A DNA stretch of 64,000 bases, taken from positions 1,736,001 to 1,800,000 of the forward strand of contig JANHCV010000004.1 of assembly GCA_025594325.1 (NCBI GenBank), given 5' to 3'. Positions 22,157 through 32,136 of the stretch are shown one piece after another. The stretch is from Blastocladiella emersonii ATCC 22665 (taxonomy: Eukaryota > Blastocladiomycota > Blastocladiomycetes > Blastocladiales > Blastocladiaceae). The notes below the pieces were generated by a model, which did not search any database, had not been told where the DNA came from, and saw only the letters and a program-made list of their open reading frames with translations. How positions within the stretch are numbered: position 1 is the stretch's first letter; every line of letters starts with the position of its first letter. A program made the position numbers and the translations under genes.

Positions 22157-22934
22157 TTAGAGGGCGAGCTCCTCGCGGGTCTCGACGCCGAGCTGCTCGC
22201 GGAGCGACTTGGTGGCCTCGAGGTACTGCTTGTACTGCGAGTCGGAGGGGCACTTCTCCTTGAGGCCGGCGAAGACGCGCACGGCGGTCGGGTAGTCGTT
22301 GACGCGGCGGCACGCGGCGAGGGCCGCCTCGACGATCTCGACCGACGGCACCAGGTCGTACGAGAAGGCGTTGTTGAGGCCGCGCTGCACCTCGAACAGG
22401 TCCTCGGCCTGCTCGAAGAAGGTCACGTACTTCTTGGTGAACTCGTCGAACGACAGGTTCTCGTCCGAGTGGGCAGAGTACGAGCGCACTACGCGGTGGG
22501 CGGGGAGGGTGAGCGGAGGCTCGGGCCGACGTGCAGTCGACGACGCATTGGGGGCCATCTCAGGGAGGAGCGGAGGGACAGGATCCGGTTGGCGTGCGGA
22601 CCGCGGCGTGCGTGAACGTGCAGGTCGAGATCGCAGACGAGTGGCACAGCAGCACGCGCCACCAAACGATGGCAATAGTCGATGCATGGTGTTGATAACA
22701 TGGCCTCGATGCGGCATTATTGTCGAGTCCCCTCGGCGCGTAGACCTCGACGAGCGCGCGGCGATCGGAACGAACGCCGGGCAATCCCTCCTCCTCCATG
22801 TCCTCCTCCCCGAGATGGCGCACCCGAGGCGCGCAAGGTCAAGCGGGGTGCCGCCACGTACCAGAGAGGGCGGCGGGGCGGGCGGCGATGGCCAGCTTGG
22901 TCGAGCGAGCGATGGTCCGGGCGACGGCGTACAT
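22157..22934 (-). CDS. COX6: Cytochrome c oxidase subunit 5A/COX6 type, mitochondrial
   Basis: Exon 1 (22862-22934) encodes a basic, amphipathic mitochondrial presequence (MYAVARTIARSTKLAIAARP). Exon 2 (22157-22488) encodes the mature subunit. Together they give 134 residues. The mature part has the helical COX5A pattern SFDEFTKKYVTFFEQAEDLF, then RGLNNAFSYDLVPSVEIVEA and ALAACRRVNDYPTAVRVFAG, with no membrane helix, as expected for this matrix-side subunit of complex IV. The 373-nt intron is much longer than the local norm. Splice sites are GTACGT and CGTAG. Confidence 0.9.
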
Positions 22935-23449
22935 GGCGAATGCAGGGGGTGGTGGGCAGGGGAGAATGTAAGCAAGGAAGTTATCACTCGTCGGCAAGGG
23001 GGCGGGCGGGCTCGCGGTGCGATGCGACTTGTGCCACCACGCCTTCAGCCTCTCTCCTCGGACCAAGGGAGGTCGCCGGAACAGAGTTTTGCGTGCGAGG
23101 CAGAGCATCTACTGACCTCACGTGCGCTGAACCGGGTCATTCCGATACCGCTCGGTTACGTCATCTCGCTGCCTATAACTTAAATAGTTCGCTTGGGCTA
23201 TGATATATTTCGCTTGAGGCTCCGGAGACTACTTGTGCAATATTCTAGCGAGAGGAGCGCTATCGCGCAGAGTCCCGTCATTTGCATCGGCGCGGCCTGA
23301 CCGCGGGTTTGTGCTCGCCACCTCCCCCACTCGTCTTCGCGATGGAGATCCGCCCGCCGATGCCGCGACCACGCAAGGGAAAGTAACGCACACGTATCGC
23401 TACCCGCGTCTCCCTGCAACGCCCGCCCCTGCTACGGATCAACCTCACC
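22935..23449. promoter_or_regulatory. Divergent intergenic region between COX6-type and NDUFB11-type genes
   Basis: A 515-bp gap between two divergently transcribed nuclear genes for respiratory-chain subunits. A locally AT-richer stretch lies at about 23160-23220. Co-regulation from a shared region is plausible, but no motif was identified. Confidence 0.4.
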
Positions 23450-24070
23450 ATGTCGCTCCGGTCCGCCCTCGGCCGCGTCTCGGCCCTCTCGACCCGCGCC
23501 CAGCCCGCCCGCATCACCCGCGGCGGCGCCGGCGGCGAGTTCTTTGAGCCCTCGGGCTACCTCTTTGGCGAGAAGGCATGTCCTTGGTCTTCTGCGGCTG
23601 TGGCCGGGACCAGGAGCGCCCGCGACACTGGCTTGGCGGCCACGCAGTCGGACGGCTGACCGTGGCCGTGACCTCGGAGCCCGTTGCTCGGTCGCTGCGC
23701 TTCACGATCGTCCACCGCATCATCCTTGCCCGGTCGCTGCGCTCCTGCTTCCCGGCACTTTCACTCGATTCGCGGCCCGCGCTAACCGCCACCGCGACGC
23801 CGGGTTCCCCGTATCTAGCCCCTCCCCAAGGGCCAGAAGCGCGTCAAGGACTGGTGGGAGGACATTTATTACTGGACCGTTGGTGGCGGCATGGTGTTCG
23901 CCGCCGTCGGCCTGTACTTCAAGCCCGACACCAAGTGCGTGTCCTCACTGCTGCTGCCATGGCTCGCCGCGACTGACCATCTCGCCTCACCACCGTGTAG
24001 CGTGCAGACGTGGGCTCGCAAGGAGGCCGAGCGCCAGATGGCCGAGGCCGGCGAGTTCCAGGACGACTAA
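23450..24070 (+). CDS. NADH dehydrogenase complex I subunit, NDUFB11/ESSS type
   Basis: Exons 23450-23575, 23819-23934 and 24001-24070 give 103 residues. The N-terminus is a presequence (MSLRSALGRVSALSTRAQPA). The conserved fungal core then reads FFEPSGYLFGEKPLPKGQKR across intron 1, KDWWEDIYYWTVGGGMVFAA (start of the single membrane helix) and YFKPDTNVQTWARKEAERQM. These match the ESSS/NDUFB11 supernumerary subunit of complex I. Intron 1 (243 nt) is of the GC-AG class: AAG|GCATGT. The second donor is GTGCGT. It sits divergently from a complex IV subunit gene. Confidence 0.85.
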
Positions 24071-24381
24071 ACGCCGCGCGCGCGCCCTCGCACTCACCTT
24101 TGCCGTTCCATCACCGTTGCCCTACCTTGCCGAATACACGCCTTTCCCCCCTGTCGTCGACATGCGGCCGTGCGTCTGTTCGTGTAGATTTCGAGGAACG
24201 GAACGTGTGTGTGTATTGATGGGGTAAACGAGGGGATCTTCTTCATCGAGTCCAGCGGGCGGCATGCGCGCGCACGCACTGCGCGGCCACCACGTCTATA
24301 TCGGCCGCTCTCGGCGCCGCGAGAGCGACTCGGTCTACTACTGCTGCTGCTGCGTCCACTGGTCGTCGGTCTTGGCCTTGG
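24071..24381. other. Intergenic
   Basis: Convergent 3' flanks. On the minus strand, just beyond the stop of the next gene, a one-base frame shift would append a TKAKTDDQWTQQQQ-type tail. This may mean that the stop at 24382 is not the true end. Confidence 0.3.
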
Positions 24382-24849
24382 TCAGACGGCCGGCGAGTAG
24401 CCCGCGCCCGCGACCGCGCCGCGCTCGTGGTGGATACTGCTGCCACGGGCCTGGTTCATGGGCCACGCGGCCGAGGTCATCTTGATGGCGGCGGACGAGC
24501 CGCCGGTCCCGCGAAAGTACTCGCCGTCGGCGCCCGTCGACTCGACCGTCTCCTCCTCCTCGTCGTCGTGCGTCACGTCGTTGGTGCTGGTCGCGTAATA
24601 GGACTCGGTGACGGGCAGGCTCGACGCCAGATCGGCGAGCGACAGATCGAGCGGCGAGTCGGGCAGCGACGACGGGACGTGCGACACGGGTGGCGACGGC
24701 AGCGGCAGACTCAGGCGCGCCAGCAGCGCGCGGTGCTCGTCGTCGCCGAACGTCAGCGAGATGGCGCCGCGGCGCGAGGCCAGGCGGGACCGCGGCGCGG
24801 CGGGGGCTTGGTAGATGGAGTTGGTCGTGGTCGTGGTGGTTGCGGCCAT
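24382..24849 (-). CDS. Small hypothetical protein
   Basis: Single-exon frame of 155 residues from an ATG in good context. A Thr run (MAATTTTTTNS) is followed by SRLASRRGAISLTFGDDEHR, a Ser/Pro/Leu-rich middle, an acidic DDEEEE patch, and a Gly/Ala C-terminus. No domain, signal peptide or membrane helix is seen. Codon bias matches the neighbours, which supports real coding. The 3' end may be longer. Confidence 0.5.
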   Translation of the reverse strand: MAATTTTTTNSIYQAPAAPRSRLASRRGAISLTFGDDEHRALLARLSLPLPSPPVSHVPSSLPDSPLDLSLADLASSLPVTESYYATSTNDVTHDDEEEETVESTGADGEYFRGTGGSSAAIKMTSAAWPMNQARGSSIHHERGAVAGAGYSPAV

Positions 24850-25772
24850 GGTTGTGAGGGAGAAGTGGTAGAGCTTGAAGGGGTGTTGTGAGCGCTGATG
24901 GTCGGCTGGGCAGGGCGGTGAGCGGGGGAGCGGGGAGATCTTATACGGTCCGACCTCGCTGGGAACCTTGAGCCAAGGTGCTGCGGCCGCGCTTACAAGC
25001 AACAGTCGAGTCAGCACACGCAGGCAGCGAGTCCCATCTCATCTCACTCGGAAAACAAGCTTCCTGAACCGGATCCGCTCCCGCTGCCGCCGGCCACCCG
25101 GCCGAACCCTGATGACATTTCGCATCGGGCAAGGGGGGAGTCGGGAGTCAGCGGCGGCGATGATGCCCCGCGCGCACGCGCGCACACGCGAAGATCGCGG
25201 GGTTGCACGCGGCTGAAACCAGCGTAGCGGCTTGGCGTGCTGCACGCGTCGCGCCCGCACACGTTCAGGGATGGCGCGGACACGTCGACGGCGAAGACGT
25301 GGCACTTGAGCGCTCGTGCGGGGGCGACCCGGGCCGATCTTCCCACGCCTTCGGCCGAGTTCGCGCGGAAATTGGAGCGAAGCACGCGTGGGCCCCCGAC
25401 CCCGCGGAGCAGAACTCAATCGAAGCTTTTGCACCACCCCCTTGATGAGCTGGCGGCCCGGAGCTGGTGATGCCACGTTGGCGCGCGCGCTGCCACGTCA
25501 ATTTGGCGCGAGGTTGCGCGACAAGCACGCACGCGTGCGCGCGCGGAGTGAGCGAGCATGCGAACCCCTGACCCCCGGCTCATCGTGAACCGGAATTGGT
25601 CACGGCGATTACGGGCCGCGCAGCTCGCGCGCGACTCGGCGCGTCGTGTGCTGATCGGAACACTGATGGAGCTCTGATGCAATTCTAAACTTCGAGGGGA
25701 AACCGTGCACACGAGACGTTGGTGGAACGGGATCATTTTATACAAGGGACGTGTGGTGGCCGCGCGTCGCTA
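24850..25772. other. Intergenic, nothing recognised
   Basis: About 0.9 kb with only short frames and scattered alternating purine-pyrimidine CG/CA runs (for example 25170-25195, 25530-25545). It marks the border between the GC-rich block and the lower-GC LRR island. Confidence 0.4.
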
Positions 25773-26991
25773 CTACTCAGCGAGAAGCTCGTACAAATCC
25801 CAATCAACCTCGAGGATGACTCCGCCGCGAAAGCCCGTGCGCAGGGAGCACTTGGCCTGAACGATGTAGGGTAATCTTGATATTGCCCTTCAGGAAGAGG
25901 AACGATCGCAAAGCTTGAGCTTCGGCGGAAGATCGTGATACCGTCTTTTCTCGTCACGATTTCCTCGATGTCGGTGGGCAAAATCTTATCCAACGGCGAG
26001 CCGCCAAGCTTGCCTTGACCCAGCTGGTCCAGGATCTCGGCCGTGACGTGAACCTCAGCGCCGCGTACGGCGCGGTCGCACATCGAATCGAAGTATGACG
26101 AAATCGGATCCGAGAACGGAGCTGGAACTGTTGGGTGGGTATGAGCGTGCTCACACCGTCAGCGACGCTCTCGACGCCGTACTCGGCCGCGACCTTGCGC
26201 TTCTTGAACACCGCGTCCCACATGTCGACGCTCTCGGCGTTGTAGTGATCGACTCCGCTGTAGCCCTTGTGAACCTGGTACTTGTTGAACACCGTGCCAG
26301 CGGCCGCGCCAACCGCACCATCAAGCACGGGCGTAACTGTGGCCCCAACCAGGCCGTCAAGAAACTCCTCGGTGGAATTGCTGCACAGCATTGTGTTCCA
26401 AGCAGCAACTTGCCCCGACGGCGTGAACTCGCCGTGCATGGCCGACTCGACGCCAGTGATGACACCGTCCATGGCCACGCCTGCAAGTGAACCGCCAGCA
26501 CCGGCTCCCGGCGGACCACCCAGCGCAAAGCCAGTGACCCCACCAGCGATAACGCCGGCGGACCGCGTACCCGAACGCATCGCGCAATCTCCGGCCTCCC
26601 TATTCCCGAGCAGGTAGGAGACGCAGCCCTTGGCGTGCGCGATCACTGGAAGCGAGTCCAGAGCGCCGTCCACGACTTGAACCGCGATTTCGGCCGTCTT
26701 ACTCGCCGAGTTTACGGTCGCTTCGGCGCATTTCATGGTTGTCTGGTTGAGAGCGTCGATCTGGCCAAAGGTGACGGTGGCAGCTACCGAAGTGGCAGCT
26801 GTCGCTGTGGCGATGCAGACGGTCTCGCCAACATGGCGCACAATGGTTTGCTCTGCCTTGTTGACAGCGTACTGAGCGCATTCCTTGACGGTCGTGTTGA
26901 TTCCATCGACTTGGCCGAGAGTTACGCCTGCGACGACAGCAGTCACGGTGGTGGCGGCTGCCCCGCCAATCGTAGAAAACTCGTTGCCCAT
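25773..26991 (-). CDS. Glycine-zipper membrane-associated protein, possibly N-myristoylated
   Basis: The start MGNEFSTIGG carries Gly2, an N-myristoylation-type terminus. Exon 1 (26157-26991) has hydrophobic Ala/Val/Thr repeats, twice with the pattern VTLGQVDGINTTVKECA / VTFGQIDALNQTTMKCA. A glycine-zipper segment (GVIAGGVTGFALGGPPGAGA) that probably spans or inserts into a membrane follows. A 29-nt intron (26128-26156) leads to SMCDRAVRGAEVHVTAEILD. The 3' end is uncertain: a second ~28-nt intron and a one-base shift would be needed to reach the convincing C-terminus GFRGGVILEVDWDLYELLAE at 25773. The family is unknown. It is divergent from the first LRR gene. Confidence 0.5.
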
Positions 26992-27384
26992 TGGTGTTGT
27001 GGATACTTGGCACGGAGGTGTTTTGCAAGAGCAATGCAGGGTTAGGTGTCGTTGCAGAGGAGGTTGGGATCCTGAATCTCCGGTTGTGTGATCTTTGGAC
27101 AGAAGCGACAGTAGTAAACCACCCCTACAGTAGATTCGGGACGAGGCCGTTACTGTTGCGATATCTACACTTGACCCGACTACTGGTGCCCAAAGATTAC
27201 TGTTTGGCGTTGTTTCACATTGCAGCCATAAGTCGTGCGGCTGCCACGGCCCTTGTGCGAGACGCGTTGAGTTATCATGTGAGCCGAAACGTGATGTGGC
27301 GCAGTTCGTTTGCCGAGTTCGGCGCTGCTCCGCTCGGCTGCGTTTCTCTCCCTCCGAAGATGCAACACCCGCCGCTGAGGCCCC
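26992..27384. promoter_or_regulatory. Divergent intergenic region upstream of LRR gene 1
   Basis: A 393-bp gap between the glycine-zipper gene (-) and LRR gene 1 (+). It contains the conserved 48-bp element described separately. Composition is visibly less GC-rich than the window average. Confidence 0.45.
27256..27303 (+). promoter_or_regulatory. Conserved 48-bp upstream element, copy A
   Basis: Starts TGCGAGACGCGTTGAG and ends GTGATGTGGCGCA. It ends about 82 bp before the LRR1 ATG and differs from copy B by one base. Confidence 0.75.
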
Positions 27385-29211
27385 ATGGAACTTGTTAACT
27401 CGATGCAATTGGCTAAACTTGCTGTTATTGAGCTCGTGGACCGGGTACTAGTCGAGGCCGTCCGCCTTCACGACCGCGGCGGGAAACGCGTTGATCTCGC
27501 CACGCTTGTGCCATACCTCCAGGTGGCTCCTAGAGCGCTTATTCCATGTGTCTACCGAGTCGTACAAAAGCGCGTCCTGGCCGTCCCCGTCGATGAGACA
27601 ACTCGCGCGGACATGCTTCGCTTCCGAATCGCTTTTGACCTTTCTTTCGAGTACAGCGACAAGGCCCTCAAGCTCGCAGAGTCTACCCGTAACTTCGAGG
27701 TGCTTGATTTTTGGCGCGACTCCGGCTTCCCGCTTGTTTACACAGAACTTTCCTTATGGGCCGCAGTGCTCCTCGGTGTCCCCTCGACCCACCCGGGGTA
27801 TACGGAGCAATCAGTCGGATTTCGTCAAGTCGTTGGTTCTCCCGACAAGGTTCGCGATCATCGCAAGATTACTCACTCCGAGGTCGTGACGGGCGCCCAG
27901 ATCGCGGCTGGCGATGCCATGTGTGCACAAGCTGTTCATGATGTTGCGGAGGGCCAGGGTAGCATATTTATTGATAATGCTCGCATATCTATGAACGGTG
28001 TCCGCAGACTCAATCGCGCTGTCTCTTTTCCAGGACGTCCGATCGTCAACCTGACGCTCTTACAGGTCGATCTTACATTCAGTCTCATCAGCGCCATCAA
28101 GTTTCCTCTTTCGCTTGCGTCACTGGAACTGGTCAGCAACCGTATTGGATACGGTTGCACGCCAGACGCACTACTCGCGTTCCCCGACTCTCTCCGCTCC
28201 CTCGGAATTTCGTTTGACGACTTGACCCTGCCGCACTTTGCTTCCAGCCTCCGGCTCCCAACGCGCACTTTGACGAAACTCACGTTCCACACCTGCGTGC
28301 TCGATTTGGCTAGTGCCACGCACCTTGCGAATGCGCTCCCTGCTTGCCTCAAATCCCTCGAGTTCGAATCCTGTGATATTACCGACGACATCATCGCGGT
28401 CATCTCAATTCGACTTCCAGTCGACCTCGAACGCTTGAACCTTGCCTCAAATGCGATTACGTCAATGGGAGCTCAAGCACTTGGTATCCATTTGCCTCAA
28501 GCGCTGGTATGGTTGAACCTCAATCAAAATCAAGAGATTGCGAACACTGGCCTTTTTGTCATTCTTGAACACCTTCCCGACTCGATTGAGGAACTTGACC
28601 TCGAGGAATTGGACGCGAATACATCAACTCTGTACGCTCTGGCAGATCGCCAGCGGCCGTCGCTCAAGTTCATTCGGGTGCAAACGACGAGTCCAGCAAC
28701 TGTCCCCGCAATTCGTGCCGAGCTCAATTCCTTGGAGGAGGCGACGGCCCTTGCACCCTTGACCGCCACTGCCTTCCCATCCCTGGAAAGCCTGGAGTTC
28801 ATGTTGCTCTCATTCGACTCGCGCCGCGACGACCACCAACTCTTGCGCGGGTTCCTCGGCCCGTCCTTGAACGCGTTCATTCTCTACGACTGCTACATCG
28901 ACGATCCGTGTATCAAGACGCTGTTGGACTGCGCTCCGCCAAGCCTTGCCGAATTCCATTTCGAAGCCTGCGGGCTCACTGATACAACGGCGGGCCTCCT
29001 TGCTTCGCGCCTGCCGCGCACGGTATTGCGTCTCATTCTCCGTGGCAACCGGTTTACTGACGCCGGCTTCATCCAACTGTTCGAACTCGGGGTTGCGCGA
29101 GAAGGCACCCTTACGGTCACGGTTACTAATCGTGACCTCGGCGACGAAATGGTCGAGCTGTTTCACCAGTACTCGAAACGGATGCCCGGAGCTCTCGAAA
29201 TCTGGCGCTGA
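27385..29211 (+). CDS. Leucine-rich repeat (RNI-like) protein, tandem copy 1
   Basis: Intronless, 608 residues. The N-terminal ~170 residues are helical (VIELVDRVLVEAVRLHD, RALIPCVYRVVQKRV, FEYSDKALKLAESTRNFEVL), the last part resembling a degenerate ankyrin-type pair. From ~residue 210 come ribonuclease-inhibitor-type LRRs, for example LASATHLANALPACLKSLEF and LERLNLASNAITSMGAQALG, to near the C-terminus (LRLILRGNRFTDAGFIQLFE). No catalytic domain, F-box consensus, signal peptide or transmembrane segment is seen. The paralogues at 29.6 and 32.1 kb align end to end. Probably a cytosolic ligand or protein recognition scaffold; function unknown. Third-position GC is lower than in neighbouring housekeeping genes. 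Confidence 0.85.
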   Translation: MELVNSMQLAKLAVIELVDRVLVEAVRLHDRGGKRVDLATLVPYLQVAPRALIPCVYRVVQKRVLAVPVDETTRADMLRFRIAFDLSFEYSDKALKLAESTRNFEVLDFWRDSGFPLVYTELSLWAAVLLGVPSTHPGYTEQSVGFRQVVGSPDKVRDHRKITHSEVVTGAQIAAGDAMCAQAVHDVAEGQGSIFIDNARISMNGVRRLNRAVSFPGRPIVNLTLLQVDLTFSLISAIKFPLSLASLELVSNRIGYGCTPDALLAFPDSLRSLGISFDDLTLPHFASSLRLPTRTLTKLTFHTCVLDLASATHLANALPACLKSLEFESCDITDDIIAVISIRLPVDLERLNLASNAITSMGAQALGIHLPQALVWLNLNQNQEIANTGLFVILEHLPDSIEELDLEELDANTSTLYALADRQRPSLKFIRVQTTSPATVPAIRAELNSLEEATALAPLTATAFPSLESLEFMLLSFDSRRDDHQLLRGFLGPSLNAFILYDCYIDDPCIKTLLDCAPPSLAEFHFEACGLTDTTAGLLASRLPRTVLRLILRGNRFTDAGFIQLFELGVAREGTLTVTVTNRDLGDEMVELFHQYSKRMPGALEIWR

Positions 29212-29334
29212 TATCGAATACACGACTGTTTAATGTTTATTCCAATCCTTGTGAGTTCGACGCGTCGCGTGTTTGCCCGTGACCGGAATGGTTGCTCGCC
29301 AATGCGGCCGCCCCTGCACAGCTGGCGTTCCGCG

Positions 29335-29450
29335 CATCGGCCACTTAAGCCGTTCGAGCGGCTCCGCGGAGTTTTTGAGCGCTGTGAAAAGCCCCGTGGT
29401 GACCCTAGGCACACATCGGCAGCGTACTGGATCATGGCTAGGCCGCAGTA
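29335..29450 (-). pseudogene. COG2 3'-end relic 1
   Basis: On the plus strand, CTTAAGCCGTTCGAGCGGCT and the following ~90 bp align, with many substitutions, with the COG2 coding segment at about 34508-34610 (CTTGAGCCGCTTGAGCGACT...). The match includes the GAGGTACGTGTCGGTAGC stretch, which reads TAGGCACACATCGGCAGC here. No open frame survives. It lies directly downstream of LRR gene 1. Confidence 0.6.
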
Positions 29451-29455
29451 ACGTG

Positions 29456-29503
29456 TGCGAGACGCGTCGAGTTATCATGTGAGCCGAAACGTGATGTGGC
29501 GCA
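29456..29503 (+). promoter_or_regulatory. Conserved 48-bp upstream element, copy B
   Basis: Starts TGCGAGACGCGTCGAG and ends GTGATGTGGCGCA, about 86 bp before the LRR2 ATG. It differs from A by one base and from C by two. Confidence 0.75.
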
Positions 29504-29588
29504 CTGGGTTTGATCGTTCGTATTCACGTCGGTCGCTCCTGTCGTGTCCGCGCTCTTAGCGGGATGCAACGCTGGCCCCTCAGAAACC

Positions 29589-31385
29589 ATGAAAGTTGTC
29601 AACTCCATGCAATCACCTAAACTTGCTGTTACTGAACTCGTGGACCGAGTGCTGGTCGAGGCCGTGTGCCTTCACGACCGCAATGTCGAACACGTCAACC
29701 TTGCTGCACTTTTGCCATACCTACGCGTCGCTCCCCGGGCTCTTATCCCTTGCGCCTACCGAGCCGTGCAGCAACGCGTCGTTGCCCTTCACGTTGATGA
29801 CACTATTCATGTCAATATGCTTCGCTTTCGGCTCGCCTTCGACCTTCCTTTTGAGTACAGCGACAAGGCCCTAAAGCGCGCAGAACTCACCCGCAACTAT
29901 GAGCTGCTTGAATTCTGGTGCGACTCGGGGTTTCCGCTCATTTACCGTTCAATCTCTCCGTGGGCTGCAGTTATGTTGGGCGTACCCGAGAAATATCCCT
30001 ACCGCTTTCCAACTATTATTGGAGAAATTGGCGATTACCGCAGGCTTACCCACACTCGGGTCGTGCGAGGCGCCCAGGTCGCGCCTGGCGATACCAAGTG
30101 CACGCAAGCTGTTCAAAAGGTTACCAACGGCGACCACCGGATCTTGATTGGCGGAGCCCGCATATCCACGAATGGCATTCACGAACTCAATCTTGCGCTC
30201 GCTGTTCCGAACCGCCCGGTCACGATGCTGGCGCTTGAGTTGGTTGACCTCAACTTCCCACGCGTCAACGCCATCAAGTTTCCTCCTTCGCTCACCTTTT
30301 TAGAGCTGGCGGATAACCGCATCGGACATCAATGTATCCAAGACGCGATCCTCGCGCTGCCAGACTCGCTCCAGCACTTGACCATCAGGAGCGATGACTT
30401 GACTCTGCCGCACGCTGCTGCCAGCTTGCGGTGCCTTCCGAGTTCCGTGACCAACCTCACGCTTATGAACTGTACCCTGGATTTGGCAAGCGTCACACAG
30501 CTTGCAAGTACACTTCCCGCCTCCCTTCAATCGCTCAATCTCAGCTTTTGTGGTATCACGGACGACTTGGTTACAGTCCTTTCTCAGCAACTTCCCAACA
30601 ACCTCCAGAAGTTGGACCTCAGCAGCAACTCGATTTCGTCGACTGGAATCATAAATCTCGGCAAGAGGCTTCCTCCAGGGCTTGTATCGCTGAGCCTTAA
30701 TGACAATCGGGCGATTGCGAACCCCGGCCTCTGCGTTCTCCTTGAGCATCTGCCCGACTCAATTGACGAGCTCGAGCTCAGGATGGTGGACGCAAATTAC
30801 TTTACGCTGTACGCTCTGGCGGACCGCCAGCGCCCATCGCTCGGCCGTGTTGGCCTCTGGGCAACAGAAGAACCTGATTTTCCTGACTACCGCGCCGATA
30901 CTTCCTTCTTGGAGGATGGACCGCTTGCACCGCTGACAGCGACCGCCTTCCCGGTTCTTACAGAGCTGTCTCTGCGGTTCATGTCGTTTGACTCGCACCG
31001 CGACGACCATCGGCTCCTGCGGGGCTACCTTGGCCCGTCGCTGCGCACTTTGACTTTCCTGTCTTGCTATATGGACGATCCCTGTATCAAGACGCTCCTG
31101 GATTGTGCCCCACCGAGCCTTTGGGAGCTATATTTTGAGGCGTGCGGGCTCACCGACGCGACAGCGGATCTACTCGCTCGACACATGCCAGAAACTGTTG
31201 GGAAGTTGATTGTGAAGCGCAACGACTTCAGCGACCCCGGCTTCGCGCAGCTATTCAATCATGCACTCTCCCAGGATGCCAAACTCATGCTTGTTGTATC
31301 AGCCCAAGAGCTCAGCACGGAAATGATGAAGCTGTTCAACGAGTACTCGCAGCAGATGCCGCTGGCGTTCAAGCGCGATTACTGA
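29589..31385 (+). CDS. Leucine-rich repeat (RNI-like) protein, tandem copy 2
   Basis: Intronless, 598 residues from the ATG at 29589. The in-frame ATG at 29544 would add 15 residues that the paralogues lack, so the downstream start (MKVVNSMQSPKLAV) is preferred. Architecture is as in copy 1: helical N-terminus (ELVDRVLVEAVCLHD, YSDKALKRAELTRNYELLEF), then LRRs such as LQSLNLSFCGITDDLVTVLS and LQKLDLSSNSISSTGIINLG. The C-terminal block CAPPSLWELYFEACGLTDAT is shared with both paralogues. It is closer in the LRR region to copy 3 than to copy 1 by eye. No enzymatic motif. Function unknown. Confidence 0.85.
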   Translation: MKVVNSMQSPKLAVTELVDRVLVEAVCLHDRNVEHVNLAALLPYLRVAPRALIPCAYRAVQQRVVALHVDDTIHVNMLRFRLAFDLPFEYSDKALKRAELTRNYELLEFWCDSGFPLIYRSISPWAAVMLGVPEKYPYRFPTIIGEIGDYRRLTHTRVVRGAQVAPGDTKCTQAVQKVTNGDHRILIGGARISTNGIHELNLALAVPNRPVTMLALELVDLNFPRVNAIKFPPSLTFLELADNRIGHQCIQDAILALPDSLQHLTIRSDDLTLPHAAASLRCLPSSVTNLTLMNCTLDLASVTQLASTLPASLQSLNLSFCGITDDLVTVLSQQLPNNLQKLDLSSNSISSTGIINLGKRLPPGLVSLSLNDNRAIANPGLCVLLEHLPDSIDELELRMVDANYFTLYALADRQRPSLGRVGLWATEEPDFPDYRADTSFLEDGPLAPLTATAFPVLTELSLRFMSFDSHRDDHRLLRGYLGPSLRTLTFLSCYMDDPCIKTLLDCAPPSLWELYFEACGLTDATADLLARHMPETVGKLIVKRNDFSDPGFAQLFNHALSQDAKLMLVVSAQELSTEMMKLFNEYSQQMPLAFKRDY

Positions 31386-31469
31386 TGCTGAATTTGGTTG
31401 TATTGTTTCTTCAGTGCGCTTCCTCGCGTTCATTCATCCATGGGTTAGCGTATAAATGTCTTTGTCACA

Positions 31470-31850
31470 CAAGTGAGATCATTTATCTGCTACGTAGAAC
31501 TACTCTCATCAGCACCACTAACATCGCCCGGCCGGTGCTCAAGGAGCAACACGCGGATAGGCGCCATCACGCGCTCCACGCCATCCGCGTCCATGTGCGG
31601 GAGCCGAGCAATTTCGTCCACGATCTTCACGGTGTCAAACGCGATCTGCATGTGGATCTCATCCCCGTTCGTGGCCTAGGCGGCCCCGCCAGTCGCCACC
31701 CCTGCCGCCCTCGCCGCGTCAGGACCTACCGGTTGGAGCCACTTGAGCAACTGCTTTGTATTACCAAATTCAATAAGCAGATCCTCAAACACAACGAGAT
31801 ACGCTGCCGATGCGTGCTTGACAACGGTTGGGCCGCGCCACGGTGTGCTT
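31470..31850 (-). pseudogene. COG2 3'-end relic 2
   Basis: Reads collinearly with the COG2 tail at 34244-34620. CTGCTACGTAGAACTACTCTCATC, the COG2 stop region, is conserved at 31481-31504. It is followed by GGCCGGTGCTCAAG, GCGCTCCACGCC and TGCGGGAGCCGAGCAAT with increasing divergence, then GAGCCACTTGAGCAACTGCT against GAGCCGCTTGAGCGACTCCT. Indels break the frame. The flank AGCGTATAAATGT before it is also shared with the sequence before COG2 (34044). Confidence 0.8.
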
Positions 31851-31998
31851 CAGCTGGTGCGTGCGTGACGGACGGGTGTGGAGATTTCGTTGCCCATCGT
31901 GTTGGGTTGATGTGCTCAGAGGGCAACATGAGTGGAGAGAACTTTTTCATCAGCTCAGTTTCACACCGCTGCGATGGTTCGCGCTGTCCGAGCAACCG

Positions 31999-32046
31999 CT
32001 GCGAGACGCGTCGATTTATCATGTGAGTCGAAACGTGATGTGGCGC
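31999..32046 (+). promoter_or_regulatory. Conserved 48-bp upstream element, copy C
   Basis: Starts TGCGAGACGCGTCGATTT and ends GTGATGTGGCGCA, about 91 bp before the LRR3 ATG. Two substitutions relative to copy B. Confidence 0.75.
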
Positions 32047-32136
32047 ATCTGGGCCGGCTTGCTTTTTGTTTGCACGTCAGCTCATCGCGGCTGCCCTGTC
32101 TGCGTTTTCCTCCGCAATGTATGCCGCTGAGGCACC

